Shown piece after piece: positions 35,851-45,265 of a stretch of DNA of 64,000 nucleotides (the stretch's first letter is position 1; each line of letters opens with the position of its first letter). The translations under genes and the position numbers were made by a program. The notes below the pieces were generated by a model, which saw nothing but the letters and a program-made list of their open reading frames with translations, did not search any database and was not told the origin of the DNA. The DNA comes from an uncultured Paraglaciecola sp. (GTDB lineage: Bacteria > Pseudomonadota > Gammaproteobacteria > Enterobacterales > Alteromonadaceae), in NCBI GenBank assembly GCA_947498355.1, contig CANMKA010000006.1:62001-126000 (forward strand), given 5' to 3'.

Positions 35851-37305
35851 TTAGGTATAATCAAGCATAGACAAGTGATTTTGAATGCTCGGAATGTGGT
35901 CCTCTGCATGATGATTCACATACAAAAGCGTGGTTTGACCCTGCTTTGCTAATAATTCAATAAGGGCTAAGACCTTTAAGCGGTTCATTTCATCCAACCC
36001 ATTGCATGGCTCATCTAAAATAAGTAAGGCCGGATGCTTGACCATAGCCCGAGCAATAAGCAGTAACCTTTGATCACCAAAAGATAGCTGACTAAAAGGT
36101 GTATCTGAGTGAGCATTCAAGCCAAGCACTTGTAACCACTGTTGAGCAATCTCAACTTGCTTGGTGCTTGCACCTTGATACAAGCCAATGCTGTCGTAAA
36201 AGCCAGATAAAATGACTTGTAGGGCGCTGCAATTAACCCGATAGTCCAGGTGTAAGGCATTTGACATATACCCTATGTATTGCTTAATTTGCCAAATACT
36301 CTCACCACTACCACGTTGAAATCCAAACACCAAAATATCATTGTTGTAACACTGAGGGTGATCCCCTGTAATCAAGTTTAACAAGCAGGTTTTTCCTGAG
36401 CCATTGGGGCCAGACACTTGCCAATGTTGGCCCGTGACTAGGTGCCAATCTAAATCCTGAAATATCGCCTGCCCGGAATATTTTACCGCCACCTTAGTGA
36501 ACTTGACCAGAGGTTGCATAGGATCAAGAGCTGGAGGCTGTTGACTGTCTGCATCCCTGTCTGGTAGGCGAACATCGAATTGCTGCATATGCAATAAAGA
36601 CTTAACATCTTGGAGAGTCTGAGCCAGGTTAGTTACTTTGCTTTCGCGCCAAATAATCTGCGCGTCTTTAACAAGTATAATTTGTTGGCAGTAGTCGGGC
36701 AGCTGACCCAATCGATTCAACACAAAAACCAAAGTACAGCGTGAAGCCAGACCCCCAAGGGTTTGACTAAGACCAAGGCTTGCTTTTACATCCAAGCCGT
36801 CAAAGGGTTCGTCTAATATCAGTAAGTCAGGCTCTTGAATCAAGGCTCTACATAAAAGTAACTTGCGTGTTTCACCCGTAGATAAGGCTCTAAACGGCCT
36901 TGATAACAGGTGCTGCAAAGAAAAGTCTGCAAGTACACTTTCTAGTAATAATGGGTCGACACACGCTTTATTTATACCGTCGAAAAGAATCTCACGGACT
37001 AAGGTTGGCTCGGGTAAAATATCTAGAATATCAGCACAGTCTTTTTGCCTCTCAGCTTCTAATAGCGCTTGCTGATGAGTAACCGAGACCCAAGCCGTCG
37101 TTCCCTTTACCTCACACTTCCCACTGAGCAGCTCCCCTTGCCCTGCAAGCAAAGATCCCAAAGCAGACTTACCACTGCCATTAGCCCCCAAAATAACCGT
37201 ATGTTGGCCTGGTTGAATAGATAAGTTGTCTATGTGTAAATCAAAGCAATCATTGAATCGAGCATGGCATTGCTCTACCGAAACAGGTAAGGAAGAAACG
37301 TTCAC
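35851..37305 (-). CDS. modF: ABC-type ATPase ModF-like, two nucleotide-binding domains
   Basis: This 484-residue protein has two fused ABC ATPase domains and no membrane segment. Domain 1 has Walker A GANGSGKSAL, signature LSTGETRKLLLCRAL and Walker B LLILDEPFDGLD. Domain 2 has GPNGSGKTCL, LSFGDQRLLLIARAM and LLILDEPCNGLD. The segments ITGDHPQCYNNDILVFG, RGSGESIWQIKQYIGYMS and LHLDYRVN match E. coli ModF closely (490 residues). In E. coli modF follows modE next to the molybdate transporter genes; no mod genes are visible here. The physiological role is poorly defined. The organism does need molybdenum for MsrP, encoded 33 kb away. Confidence 0.88.
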   Translation of the reverse strand: MNVSSLPVSVEQCHARFNDCFDLHIDNLSIQPGQHTVILGANGSGKSALGSLLAGQGELLSGKCEVKGTTAWVSVTHQQALLEAERQKDCADILDILPEPTLVREILFDGINKACVDPLLLESVLADFSLQHLLSRPFRALSTGETRKLLLCRALIQEPDLLILDEPFDGLDVKASLGLSQTLGGLASRCTLVFVLNRLGQLPDYCQQIILVKDAQIIWRESKVTNLAQTLQDVKSLLHMQQFDVRLPDRDADSQQPPALDPMQPLVKFTKVAVKYSGQAIFQDLDWHLVTGQHWQVSGPNGSGKTCLLNLITGDHPQCYNNDILVFGFQRGSGESIWQIKQYIGYMSNALHLDYRVNCSALQVILSGFYDSIGLYQGASTKQVEIAQQWLQVLGLNAHSDTPFSQLSFGDQRLLLIARAMVKHPALLILDEPCNGLDEMNRLKVLALIELLAKQGQTTLLYVNHHAEDHIPSIQNHLSMLDYT

Positions 37306-37407
37306 AAAAAAGGGGTCTTAAGTAAAAAGCTAGCTGCTAATCATATCAAGACGTCAATTGCATGACCAGCAGCAAGGCTAGAGAAGGCAGATACTGAAGA
37401 GTCAGCC

Positions 37408-38511
37408 TTAACTATTGAGCATAGCTATGCCTTTGTTTGAGATAACCGAATCTGATTGGTCATTTGACATAATTGCTGTGACATCACTGTCTTGGTCAGC
37501 GATAAAATTAAGCAAGCAACTACTATAATTGGTTTTGGCTTTGGCTAACCTAGTGCCACCGTCAGTTCTGACTAACACTGTATCTCCCGCCGAAAACTGG
37601 CCATTCACACCTACGACTTCTTCTGCATTCAAGGCGATTTTATCGTTAAGTAAATCGCCAGAGAACTCTTCATTGACGACAACTTCACCTTGAGTTGAAG
37701 AGGTATGAGTCATCCAGTGTAAATGTTCGAGCATAGGCTTCGCGTGAGGAGCAAAGTAAGTTCCCGGATTTTTGCCGTCTAGCAGCATGTTAAACGGTGC
37801 ATCGTTGAAACCGTTAACTATGTATGTATGCACTCCATTAGACACGGCTTTTTCTGCGGCCTGAATTTTGGTTTTCATGCCACCTGTACCGACTAAGCTA
37901 GTGGCATCTCCAGCAATAGCATAGATATCTGGCGTAATATCGTTCACTACAGGAATGAGAACGGCATCTTGATGGGTGTTTGGATTTTTATCGTATAAGC
38001 CGTTAACGTCAGAACAAATAATGAGTGTATCTGCATCAGATGCAGCAGCAACCATAGCCGACAAATTGTCGTTATCGCCCACTTTCAAACTATCTGTAGT
38101 GACAGTATCGTTCTCGTTAATAATGGGCAGAATGTCGTTTTCGAGCAAGCAGGCAATGGTTTCTTTGATATTTACATAGCGATCACGATTACGTAAGTCG
38201 GCATGTGTTAACAGGACTTGTGCCGTAGGAAAATCGAATAATTTATCCCAAGTCGCCAACATTTCTGCTTGGCCAGCTGCCGCCATGGCTTTTTTAATGG
38301 TAACTGTACGTTCTTGGTTTTCGTCAAACAATTTAGCGCCCGCCGCAACAGAGCCTGACGATACTAACACCACTTGGATGCCTCGCTCTCGACAGCGTAC
38401 AATGAATTGAGCAATTCCCAACAGGTATCGACTACTGCACCCTTTCTTGTTAGGTGCAATAAGTGCACTACCAATTTTAATGACAAGACGCTTAGACGTT
38501 GATAAACCCAT
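37408..38511 (-). CDS. proB: Glutamate 5-kinase
   Basis: This 367-residue enzyme catalyses the first step of proline synthesis, phosphorylating glutamate. The start MGLSTSKRLVIKIGSALI at 38511 is preceded by AGGAGAACTA, a strong ribosome site; an upstream in-frame start at 38544 lacks one. The kinase domain shows VVLVSSGSVAAGAK, ADLRNRDRYVNIKETI, INENDTV, VGDNDNLSAMVA and GTGGMKTKIQAAEKA. A C-terminal PUA domain follows (about 265-367), as in the long ProB form. proA is not adjacent, unlike in E. coli. It is divergent from the MarR gene. Confidence 0.95.
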   Translation of the reverse strand: MGLSTSKRLVIKIGSALIAPNKKGCSSRYLLGIAQFIVRCRERGIQVVLVSSGSVAAGAKLFDENQERTVTIKKAMAAAGQAEMLATWDKLFDFPTAQVLLTHADLRNRDRYVNIKETIACLLENDILPIINENDTVTTDSLKVGDNDNLSAMVAAASDADTLIICSDVNGLYDKNPNTHQDAVLIPVVNDITPDIYAIAGDATSLVGTGGMKTKIQAAEKAVSNGVHTYIVNGFNDAPFNMLLDGKNPGTYFAPHAKPMLEHLHWMTHTSSTQGEVVVNEEFSGDLLNDKIALNAEEVVGVNGQFSAGDTVLVRTDGGTRLAKAKTNYSSCLLNFIADQDSDVTAIMSNDQSDSVISNKGIAMLNS

Positions 38512-38815
38512 TAGTTCTCCTATTTCGGCCACAAAAAAGCCCATTTGAGTAGTACACCCCGTATATGATGTGCACTATCTGCGAATGGGAAATTAGATCT
38601 AATTCTAACTATATTTGAGCAAAATACAACCAAACACAGACTTTAACCTCGAAAATCGCAGAGAAAATAGGATATAACACGCGTATAGTTGAAATTATTT
38701 AGCGGTGTAGTTAATCGTTAAACAATTAATTATATTTGACCTCGGATACTTTGACGGTAAGATGCTGACCAACAAAATGAAACACAATTAAGCGACAATT
38801 CGCGCCGAGATCAGT
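38512..38815 (+). promoter_or_regulatory. Divergent proB / MarR intergenic region with promoter
   Basis: TTGACC (38736-38741), 16 bases, then TAAGAT (38758-38763) form a plausible sigma-70 promoter for the MarR gene. Just upstream, an AT-rich imperfect palindrome around TTAATcgttaaacAATTAA (about 38711-38729) could be the regulator's own operator. The region is otherwise AT-rich without genes. Confidence 0.45.
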
Positions 38816-39292
38816 ATGCAAAAATATGAAGAATTGCTTGTTTCTTTGCGAAAAGTTATTCGCGCCATTGATATATATTCTCGTAAATTATCTAAAGAAA
38901 CGGGCCTGACTAGCCCACAATTGATCGTTCTACAAGAAATTGCCGCCCATGACGGGCTAATGGTGAAAGACATAGCAACGCATATTAATTTAAGCTCAGC
39001 GACCGTGACCAATATCTTGGATAGATTAGAAGCAAGAGAACTGGTGATTAGAGAACGCTCCACTCAGGATAAAAGACGAGTTGGCTTACATTTAACCGAC
39101 TTAGGTAAACAGATTTTGATCAACGCTCCAACGCCTTTGCAAGCGCATTTCATTCAACGCTTCGAAGGCCTCGAAGAATGGGAGCAGTCGCAAATGTTAT
39201 CAAGTATGCAACGCATCGCTAAAATGATGGACGCAGAACAAATTGACGCCTCACCTTTGTTACAAGTGGGCCAAATAGATAAAACCAACTGA
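38816..39292 (+). CDS. MarR-family transcriptional regulator
   Basis: This 158-residue winged-helix regulator has a helix-turn-helix at about 50-75 (GLMVKDIATHINLSSATVTNILDRLEARELV), followed by the wing RERSTQDKRRVGLHLTDLGKQIL with the conserved D-x-R-x-R pattern. Dimerisation helices lie at both ends. It precedes an aldo/keto reductase by 35 bases and is divergent from proB, so either may be its target. Ligand unknown. Confidence 0.9.
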   Translation: MQKYEELLVSLRKVIRAIDIYSRKLSKETGLTSPQLIVLQEIAAHDGLMVKDIATHINLSSATVTNILDRLEARELVIRERSTQDKRRVGLHLTDLGKQILINAPTPLQAHFIQRFEGLEEWEQSQMLSSMQRIAKMMDAEQIDASPLLQVGQIDKTN

Positions 39293-39327
39293 GGCAAACT
39301 TGCCTCAACGACATAAGGTTGTAATAG

Positions 39328-40344
39328 ATGATTACACACGAACCTAATCCTCAATACATAGCCAACCCCAAGCGCTATGAAAACATGTCTTATCCTAAAT
39401 GTGGTAAAAGCGGCCTACGTTTACCTGCTTTGTCATTGGGTTTATGGCAAAACTTCGGTAGCGTTGATTCATTGGCCAATGCTAAGGCTATGCTACACAA
39501 AGCCTTCGATCTAGGTATCAATCACTTCGATCTAGCAAACAACTATGGTCCAAGTTATGGTTCAGCCGAATCGACCTTTGGCCAAGTTATGGCGAGTAGT
39601 TTATTGCCATACAGAGACGAGCTACTCATATCCAGTAAAGCGGGTTACGACATGTGGCCGGGCCCATATGGAGACGGCGGATCGCGTAAGTACTTAGTCT
39701 CTAGCTGTGACCAAAGTCTAAAACGCACAGGTTTAGAGTACTTCGATATTTTCTACTCTCACCGTTACGACCCAGATACTCCCCTTGAAGAGACTATGCA
39801 AGCCCTTGATTATATTGTACGGTCTGGCAGAGCCTTGTACGCTGGGATTTCTAATTATTCTCCTGTGCACACCAAACAAGCTTTACGTATCTTGAAAGAA
39901 TTAGGGACGCCTCTGCTTATTCACCAAAATCGCTACAGTATGTTTGAGCGAGAATTGGAAGAGGGATTGACAGACGTATTTACCGACGAAGGCCTAGGTG
40001 CCATTGTATTCTCTCCCTTAGCCCAAGGTTTTTTGACCAATAAATATCTAACGGGTATACCACAAGGCTCCCGCGCCGCGCGAACTGAGCAAATCTATTT
40101 AAACGAAGACCAAATTAGCCAAGACAAAATCGCTAAGGTACAAAAGCTCAATCAACTCGCCGAACTCCGTGGCCAATCTTTAGCGCAAATGGCGTTAGCT
40201 TGGGTGTTGAATAACTCAGCAGTTACCAGCGCAATTATTGGTGCCAGTAAAGTCGAACAAATAGAAGATTGCGTTAAAGCGCTGGATAACCCTGACTTTA
40301 GTGATACCGAACTGGCGAGTATCCGCAGCATTTTAGGCGAATAA
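39328..40344 (+). CDS. gpr: Aldo/keto reductase of the YghZ (L-glyceraldehyde 3-phosphate reductase) type
   Basis: This 338-residue NADPH-dependent oxidoreductase has a TIM barrel with catalytic Asp, Tyr, Lys and His in DLANNYGPSYGSAE, SSKAGYDMWPGPYGDGGSRKYL and YFDIFYSHRYDPDTP. These blocks closely match E. coli YghZ (Gpr), which detoxifies L-glyceraldehyde 3-phosphate and methylglyoxal. The N-terminal HEPNPQYIANPKRYENM extends slightly beyond the E. coli form. It follows the MarR gene by 35 bases and precedes an RNA methyltransferase by 1 base, so the three are likely one transcript. Confidence 0.92.
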   Translation: MITHEPNPQYIANPKRYENMSYPKCGKSGLRLPALSLGLWQNFGSVDSLANAKAMLHKAFDLGINHFDLANNYGPSYGSAESTFGQVMASSLLPYRDELLISSKAGYDMWPGPYGDGGSRKYLVSSCDQSLKRTGLEYFDIFYSHRYDPDTPLEETMQALDYIVRSGRALYAGISNYSPVHTKQALRILKELGTPLLIHQNRYSMFERELEEGLTDVFTDEGLGAIVFSPLAQGFLTNKYLTGIPQGSRAARTEQIYLNEDQISQDKIAKVQKLNQLAELRGQSLAQMALAWVLNNSAVTSAIIGASKVEQIEDCVKALDNPDFSDTELASIRSILGE

Positions 40345-40345
40345 C

Positions 40346-40852
40346 GTGGCAGCACACATCGCATTAATGAATCCCAAAAGCCCATCGAATGTGGGCAGTG
40401 TGTTGCGAGCGGCAGGCTGTTACCAAGCTGCCAGTATTCGCTATACGGGCGAGCGATACGCCAGAGCGAAAGCCTATGCCACAGACACCAAAAACGTGCA
40501 ATCCGCCATTCCCTTAACTCAGGTTGCCGCCCTAGTCTCTCCAAACTCAGATCAAGACTTAGTCAAAGTCGGAGTAGAGCTAGTAGAGGGCGCCATTGCC
40601 CTGCCGGCTTTTACCCATCCAGAAAATGCCTTGTATATTTTTGGTCCTGAAGACGGTTCCCTCGATCAACACACAGTTGATCAATGCGATCATATTGTTT
40701 ATGTCCCCACTCAAGGCTGTATGAACTTAGCGGCAACGGTCAATGTACTCTTATACGACAGAATGGCAAAAACCATGAATATGCCCATGGATGATAGCGT
40801 TATTCTCAGTAGCAGAGACACCAATAACCGCACAAAAGTAGCGATTGGATAA
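40346..40852 (+). CDS. SpoU/TrmH-family RNA methyltransferase (TrmL-like)
   Basis: This 168-residue knotted (SPOUT) methyltransferase has a GTG start at 40346, one base after the reductase stop. Motif 1 is NPKSPSNVGSVLRAAGCY, motif 2 YIFGPEDGSLDQ, and motif 3 MNLAATVNVLLYDRM, which forms the knot and SAM site. The size fits the small TrmL-like members that 2'-O-methylate the tRNA wobble base, but other RNA targets are possible. The tight junction with the reductase suggests coupling without obvious functional relation. Confidence 0.88.
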   Translation: MAAHIALMNPKSPSNVGSVLRAAGCYQAASIRYTGERYARAKAYATDTKNVQSAIPLTQVAALVSPNSDQDLVKVGVELVEGAIALPAFTHPENALYIFGPEDGSLDQHTVDQCDHIVYVPTQGCMNLAATVNVLLYDRMAKTMNMPMDDSVILSSRDTNNRTKVAIG

Positions 40853-40909
40853 GGGTGCGTATAGCGTCACACCTTCGGCAAAACTCAGATTTAGGACACA
40901 AAGACTAAA

Positions 40910-41479
40910 ATGAAACTCCTACTTACATTGGTGTTACTCGCTTTTATCGGCAGCGTTTGGTTTGCCTATCAAGCAAACCAACCGAGAGATACGGCTGCGC
41001 CATCTCATCAGCCCGTAATATCTAGGCACGACATATTAAATGCCACTGACTTTGTCGCTGGGATAAAAGCTGCCGTTAAAGACGATGAACCAAAGAAAAT
41101 TACACTCTGGTTTAACAAAGCGATAGAACTCGCTCATCAAGCGGGCTTAGCTGAAGAAGATATGGCTTACTTAAACTCTGAGTTAGCGAGAAAGGTAGCC
41201 ATTTTTCAGGCTAAACGTAGCTTATTCAACGACGAAATTGAGCAAGCTTATTACCAAATTCATGATGTCGTAGAAATCAAATCTCGCTATCCAGAGGCAA
41301 AGGATTTATTCCCCAAGATAGATGCGCTGATTCAACAAAGAAACCAATTAATAGAAACCCTCGCCAAACAATTGGCAACAGATCCAGACAATATTAGTTC
41401 ACAAGAATGGCAAAAAGCTAAAGACCTATGGATACAAAGAACTAAATCCTTTCCTACCCTGAATAAAGACCCGAGTTAG
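40910..41479 (+). CDS. Membrane-anchored helical protein of unknown function
   Basis: This 189-residue protein has one N-terminal hydrophobic segment (residues 2-20, KLLLTLVLLAFIGSVWFAY), with no lipobox, so it is probably an inner-membrane anchor with the rest in the periplasm. The remainder is predicted helical and charged (about 45-180). No family is recognised. It follows the methyltransferase by 57 bases and may share its transcript. Confidence 0.65.
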   Translation: MKLLLTLVLLAFIGSVWFAYQANQPRDTAAPSHQPVISRHDILNATDFVAGIKAAVKDDEPKKITLWFNKAIELAHQAGLAEEDMAYLNSELARKVAIFQAKRSLFNDEIEQAYYQIHDVVEIKSRYPEAKDLFPKIDALIQQRNQLIETLAKQLATDPDNISSQEWQKAKDLWIQRTKSFPTLNKDPS

Positions 41480-41520
41480 GTGGTCAGGCAACACCTCAGC
41501 TGTTTTGACTAACAGAGCCT

Positions 41521-41558
41521 AGACCACTAATTATATCAATAAGTATAATTAGCGGTCT
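41521..41558. terminator. Hairpin between convergent genes
   Basis: AGACCaCTAATTATA (41521-41535) pairs with TATAATTAGcGGTCT (41544-41558) with one mismatch. It lies between two convergent genes and overlaps the stop codon of the GFA gene. No strong T-run is seen, so a terminator role is only likely from position. Confidence 0.4.
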
Positions 41559-41962
41559 GGGTACGCAGCAAATTTGTCTTGGTTTTGTCCCTCTTCAAAC
41601 CAACAAGGCTTCTCATCCCAGAAGATATTAGCCCCAGGACGAATGTGTGGATCGCCTTCCAAATAGCCTGCAGGAATAATCAAAAACTGCCCATCACGGC
41701 TGATATAGGGCACTTGGGAGCCGCATTCGGTGCAAAAGCAATTACTAAACCGCTCTGCATGGGGTAAATCGTAGCGTTTAGTTAGCTCCTGCCCCTGATG
41801 CCAATCAACTTTATCTGGGCTTGTAAAAATCAAGGACGCAAAAGCAGACCCTGTCTTCTTTTGACAACGGTCGCAATAGCATTGATAAAACCGAGAAAAA
41901 GGCCCAGTTACAGTACTTTTGACTGCACCGCACAAACAACTACCTGAGATATGATTAGACAT
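41549..41962 (-). CDS. GFA / CENP-V family zinc protein
   Basis: This 137-residue protein starts at MSNHISGSCLCGAVKS (41962), with GGAG ten bases upstream; a further in-frame ATG at 41980 is less likely. Zinc-binding cysteines are CLCGAV, then CYCDRCQKKTGSAFAS, then CTECGSQVPY, typical of the glutathione-dependent formaldehyde-activating-like family. Most members have no proven substrate, and the name should not be taken as function. A hairpin terminator separates it from the upstream TPR gene. Confidence 0.85.
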   Translation of the reverse strand: MSNHISGSCLCGAVKSTVTGPFSRFYQCYCDRCQKKTGSAFASLIFTSPDKVDWHQGQELTKRYDLPHAERFSNCFCTECGSQVPYISRDGQFLIIPAGYLEGDPHIRPGANIFWDEKPCWFEEGQNQDKFAAYPDR

Positions 41963-42019
41963 ACACTTTTCACTCCACATGCCACCGACGATACCAGCAG
42001 GATACCAAACAACAGAGAA

Positions 42020-42050
42020 AAGCTACAACCCAAATATCAAGTTGTAGCTT
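42020..42050 (-). terminator. Rho-independent terminator downstream of the TPR gene
   Basis: AAGCTACAAC (42020-42029) pairs exactly with GTTGTAGCTT (42041-42050). On the minus strand the stem is followed by TTTTCTCT. Confidence 0.7.
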
Positions 42051-42126
42051 ATTTATAGCTCCCCCTAATCAGCAGATAAACGTGAGTTGACTCGTTTTGA
42101 TAAAGATCAGGGGCAATACCTGCCTA

Positions 42127-42633
42127 CTATTTTGCTCGTGAATTATCCAAATAAGCCATATAGTTTGTATTGTCTTTGAGTAATTGAAGAACATACTCAC
42201 GTTTACTTTTTAACCTGAGATCAGAATCATCTATGCTTAGCGCCCGCTCAAAATGATAGACAGACTTAACATAATTCTCTTGGGTCAAGAAGATTTGACC
42301 CAATGCCAGATGCGCAGAATAATTATTTGGTTCACGTTTTATTGCTCGTACGAAGTCACGTATAGCCTCAGAATGCATGCCTTTGTACTGAAAAACTATT
42401 CCTCTATTTAAGTAAGCCGCGCTTTGGTTATACCGCGACGTCCAAGTATTTCTTAGCAGCATATTACACCCACGAACTGACAAAGTCTCAGGCGCAACAT
42501 TTTGCTCGACTCGTTGGGTTTGCTCAAAGCATTGAGCTTGATAAGCGTTGAACATATCAAGGGTCAAAGGTGAACCAGCATAGCTATAACTGTTGACAAG
42601 AAAAGCCAGTAAACATGAGTAGAACTTTTTCAT
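42127..42633 (-). CDS. Secreted TPR-repeat protein
   Basis: This 168-residue protein starts at MKKFYSCLLAFLVNSYSYAG (42633), preceded by TTGGAGAAATTT. The first 20 residues form a Sec signal peptide cut after SYAG. Three tetratricopeptide-like units follow (about 65-150), with the pattern AAYLNRGIVFQYKGMHSEAIRDFVRA, YSAHLALGQIFLTQENYVKSVYHFERA. TPR units mediate protein contacts, so it is probably a periplasmic scaffold. Two cysteines near the N-terminus could form a disulfide. It is divergent from the AraC-type regulator. Confidence 0.75.
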   Translation of the reverse strand: MKKFYSCLLAFLVNSYSYAGSPLTLDMFNAYQAQCFEQTQRVEQNVAPETLSVRGCNMLLRNTWTSRYNQSAAYLNRGIVFQYKGMHSEAIRDFVRAIKREPNNYSAHLALGQIFLTQENYVKSVYHFERALSIDDSDLRLKSKREYVLQLLKDNTNYMAYLDNSRAK

Positions 42634-42958
42634 AAATTTCTCCAAGATTTTGTGGTGTGATTAACTCGGAGAAATCCTCACATAGCGATAACAATCAAGC
42701 GCCCACATACACGCACAAGGGCTAAGATGAACGTTCGGTTAAGTGCAATGCAAGGATTCGTACGTATTTTGGCTAGCCACTAATCATTTTTTATTGATAA
42801 TACATTGGCGATTGACGAAATTAAGCTGGTTCAAGAGAAGGCCAGACTCTTTAGCCAGAATTCAGGTTTTACTATGTACGAAAAAGCCAACTCGCCAACG
42901 TTCGGATAGGGACAATTGATACCTATTGGTCTAACCAATAAGAGGGAGAAACAACAGA
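42634..42958. promoter_or_regulatory. Divergent region with a repeated 9-mer
   Basis: AACGTTCGG occurs at 42730-42738 and again at 42897-42905, one copy nearer each divergent gene. They could be binding half-sites for the adjacent AraC-type regulator, but nine bases twice in 325 is weak evidence. Nothing else is visible. Confidence 0.3.
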
Positions 42959-44068
42959 GTGTTTGCTTATATTTTCAATTTTTACGACATAATGCTACTT
43001 ACCATCACGACTTTGTCAATTTTGCTATCTGCCCCCTTACTATTCAAACGAGATAAACAACAATCGGACCAACTGCTAGCTGGATTTTTATTAGCCACTG
43101 GGGCCATTCCATTTTTAACTGTATTGACCTACAACAAACAGCTCAGCGAAACAGTGTTAGCAGCAATGCACCCTTTTCAATCTACCTTTTGGATCATTCT
43201 ACTTACTACTCAAGGCTGCACTCTGTATTGGTACACACAATCTATGATGGGTCGAACCATTAAATTTCTCTCGCTTACAATGAAAATACTTTATGGATTG
43301 ATGCTGGTGTTTATCTTAGGCGATATTGCTTACCACTTAACGAAAGACTCAATTAAACATCTCTCTATAGCGTGCTGGGGCATGCAACTATGCTCAAGTT
43401 ACTTAGGGATAAAAGCCTTAATTCAATTAAAAAATTACGATAAAAAACTGCGCGACAATTTGTCAAATTTGGACAAGGTAAACTTAAATTGGCTTTGGTA
43501 CATAGCCAGTAGTTTTGTGTTCATATGGTTGATTAATATCAGTTCGTTCATTTTCATGATGATTGGTTACAAAGACATCGCAATTCAACTCGGCACGTTT
43601 GCTAATGTTCCCCCTCTATTCCTACTGAGCTTTTTGGTGATTTACAGCCAAACCGCCTTGCTAAATGCCCGAGATCTACTCGATAACTCACCAGTAGAAG
43701 ATAAACCCAAAGACACAACCCTTTGTCCAGAATTAGCAGAGAAAATTGATGACCTAATGCAAAGAGTTAAAATTTATCAGGATCCCGAGTTAAAACTTGA
43801 GGGGCTGGCAGATTGCTTAAATTTATCGCCCCGCACTATTTCTTCAATACTAAATGGACATTATCGAAAAAATTTTTACGACTTTATCAATCAATATCGC
43901 GTTAAAGATGCCAAATCGCAGCTAAGAGACCCAAGTATGCAAACTAAGTCTATTCAAAATGTCTTTGAAGACGCTGGGTTTAATAGTAAAACCACCTTCA
44001 ATACTTTGTTCAAAAAACAAACAGGCCAGACACCCAGTGAATATAGAAAGCATCAAGCCAGCCACTGA
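42959..44068 (+). CDS. Membrane-bound AraC-family transcriptional regulator
   Basis: This 369-residue protein has a GTG start. About seven hydrophobic segments lie at residues 8-235 (for example IMLLTITTLSILLSAPLLF, LLAGFLLATGAIPFLTVL, MKILYGLMLVFILGDIAYHL, VPPLFLLSFLVIYSQTALL). A C-terminal AraC DNA-binding domain of two helix-turn-helix motifs follows (about 265-365), with LEGLADCLNLSPRTISSILN and the signature FEDAGFNSKTTFNTLFKKQTGQTPSEYRKH. Regulators with this membrane sensor plus AraC layout are common in Alteromonadales and Bacteroidetes. Signal and target are unknown; the divergent TPR gene is the nearest candidate. Confidence 0.88.
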   Translation: MFAYIFNFYDIMLLTITTLSILLSAPLLFKRDKQQSDQLLAGFLLATGAIPFLTVLTYNKQLSETVLAAMHPFQSTFWIILLTTQGCTLYWYTQSMMGRTIKFLSLTMKILYGLMLVFILGDIAYHLTKDSIKHLSIACWGMQLCSSYLGIKALIQLKNYDKKLRDNLSNLDKVNLNWLWYIASSFVFIWLINISSFIFMMIGYKDIAIQLGTFANVPPLFLLSFLVIYSQTALLNARDLLDNSPVEDKPKDTTLCPELAEKIDDLMQRVKIYQDPELKLEGLADCLNLSPRTISSILNGHYRKNFYDFINQYRVKDAKSQLRDPSMQTKSIQNVFEDAGFNSKTTFNTLFKKQTGQTPSEYRKHQASH

Positions 44069-44088
44069 AGGTAGCGCTAATTGAGCCG

Positions 44089-45258
44089 TCATGGGTTTAA
44101 ATAAGTAGGCACGACTCGAGTTGGCATGCGGGTCACCAGCTCATAACCTATAGTATCAGACCAGTTCGCCACTTCGTTAACACTTAGGCTATCTCCCCAT
44201 AAAATCACTTTACTTCCAAGCTCAACTGAAGGGATGTCAGTCACGTCTAATGTGATGAGATCCATAGAGACACGGCCGACTAACCTTGCTCTTTGGCCAT
44301 TTACCAAAACTGGCGTACCAGACTTTGCACTGCGCGGATAACCATCTCCATAACCAACGGCGACAGTTGCAATAACAGACGGGCGCTGAGCTGTCCATGT
44401 ATTACCATAGCCGACACTTTGTCCTGCATTTAGGCTGCGAAGAGCGGTAATCTCAGATGAAAAGTTCATAGCTGGCACTAATTGCTCAGCATTTGCTTGC
44501 GAGTGACTAAATGGGCTTACCCCATACAACATGATCCCCGGCCTAACCCAATCTAAATGATAATCTGGCCAAGCTAAAATAGCCGCGGAATTAGCTAAAC
44601 TGCAAGTTAGATCTGACAGATCAAAGTCGGTCAAATTTGCATCTATAAGCGCCCCAAGGCTTTGTTCGAATATACGCCCTTGATACTGAGTAAATGATTG
44701 AGTAGGTGTGGATATTGGCGTACCTAAAGCATCAGGCAAGCCAGTAGACACACCTGAAACTTCATCAGCACAGGAAAAGTGGCTAAGCAGTACGACGCCC
44801 TTCACATTTTTAGAGCGATGCAAAGCCTGATAAAAACGCGTCACCTCTGTAGGCGCTATTCCTAAGCGGTGCATACCTGTGTCAATTTTCAACCAAACTG
44901 AAAGTGGCGAAGCTAGATCCGCCTGAATGAGCTGCTGCAATTGCTGTTCGTTATGTATCACAGGTTCACACTGGTTAGCACTTACCCAGTCTAGTTCTGA
45001 GGCTTCAAACACCCCTTCTAGCAAAACGATGGGCTTACTGATCCCCTCTTGCCTAAGCTCTGTGGCTTCTTCGACACAAGAAACCGTTAATTTATCAACA
45101 TAGGCTTCGATACTTTTGGCTACTGGTACAGCACCGTGTCCGTAGGCGTTGGCTTTAACGACAGCCAAAATATTAGATTCAGGTGCCAGTTTTTTAACTG
45201 TTCTGAGGTTGGTACGAATTGCCGCTAAATCAACAGTAATAGAGGTTGGTCGAGACAT
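44089..45258 (-). CDS. alr: Alanine racemase
   Basis: This 389-residue PLP enzyme interconverts L- and D-alanine for peptidoglycan. The start MSRPTSITVDLAAIR (45258) is chosen because upstream in-frame codons overlap the preceding gene. The PLP lysine is in AVVKANAYGHG (about residue 37). HRLGIAP, SNSAAI-like LANSAAIL, VRPGIMLYG and the catalytic Tyr region GYGNTW follow, with GRVSMDLITLDV near the C-terminus. It starts 7 bases after the D-amino-acid aminotransferase gene, so both enzymes of D-alanine/D-glutamate supply are likely made together. Confidence 0.95.
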   Translation of the reverse strand: MSRPTSITVDLAAIRTNLRTVKKLAPESNILAVVKANAYGHGAVPVAKSIEAYVDKLTVSCVEEATELRQEGISKPIVLLEGVFEASELDWVSANQCEPVIHNEQQLQQLIQADLASPLSVWLKIDTGMHRLGIAPTEVTRFYQALHRSKNVKGVVLLSHFSCADEVSGVSTGLPDALGTPISTPTQSFTQYQGRIFEQSLGALIDANLTDFDLSDLTCSLANSAAILAWPDYHLDWVRPGIMLYGVSPFSHSQANAEQLVPAMNFSSEITALRSLNAGQSVGYGNTWTAQRPSVIATVAVGYGDGYPRSAKSGTPVLVNGQRARLVGRVSMDLITLDVTDIPSVELGSKVILWGDSLSVNEVANWSDTIGYELVTRMPTRVVPTYLNP

Positions 45259-45265
45259 AATATGG

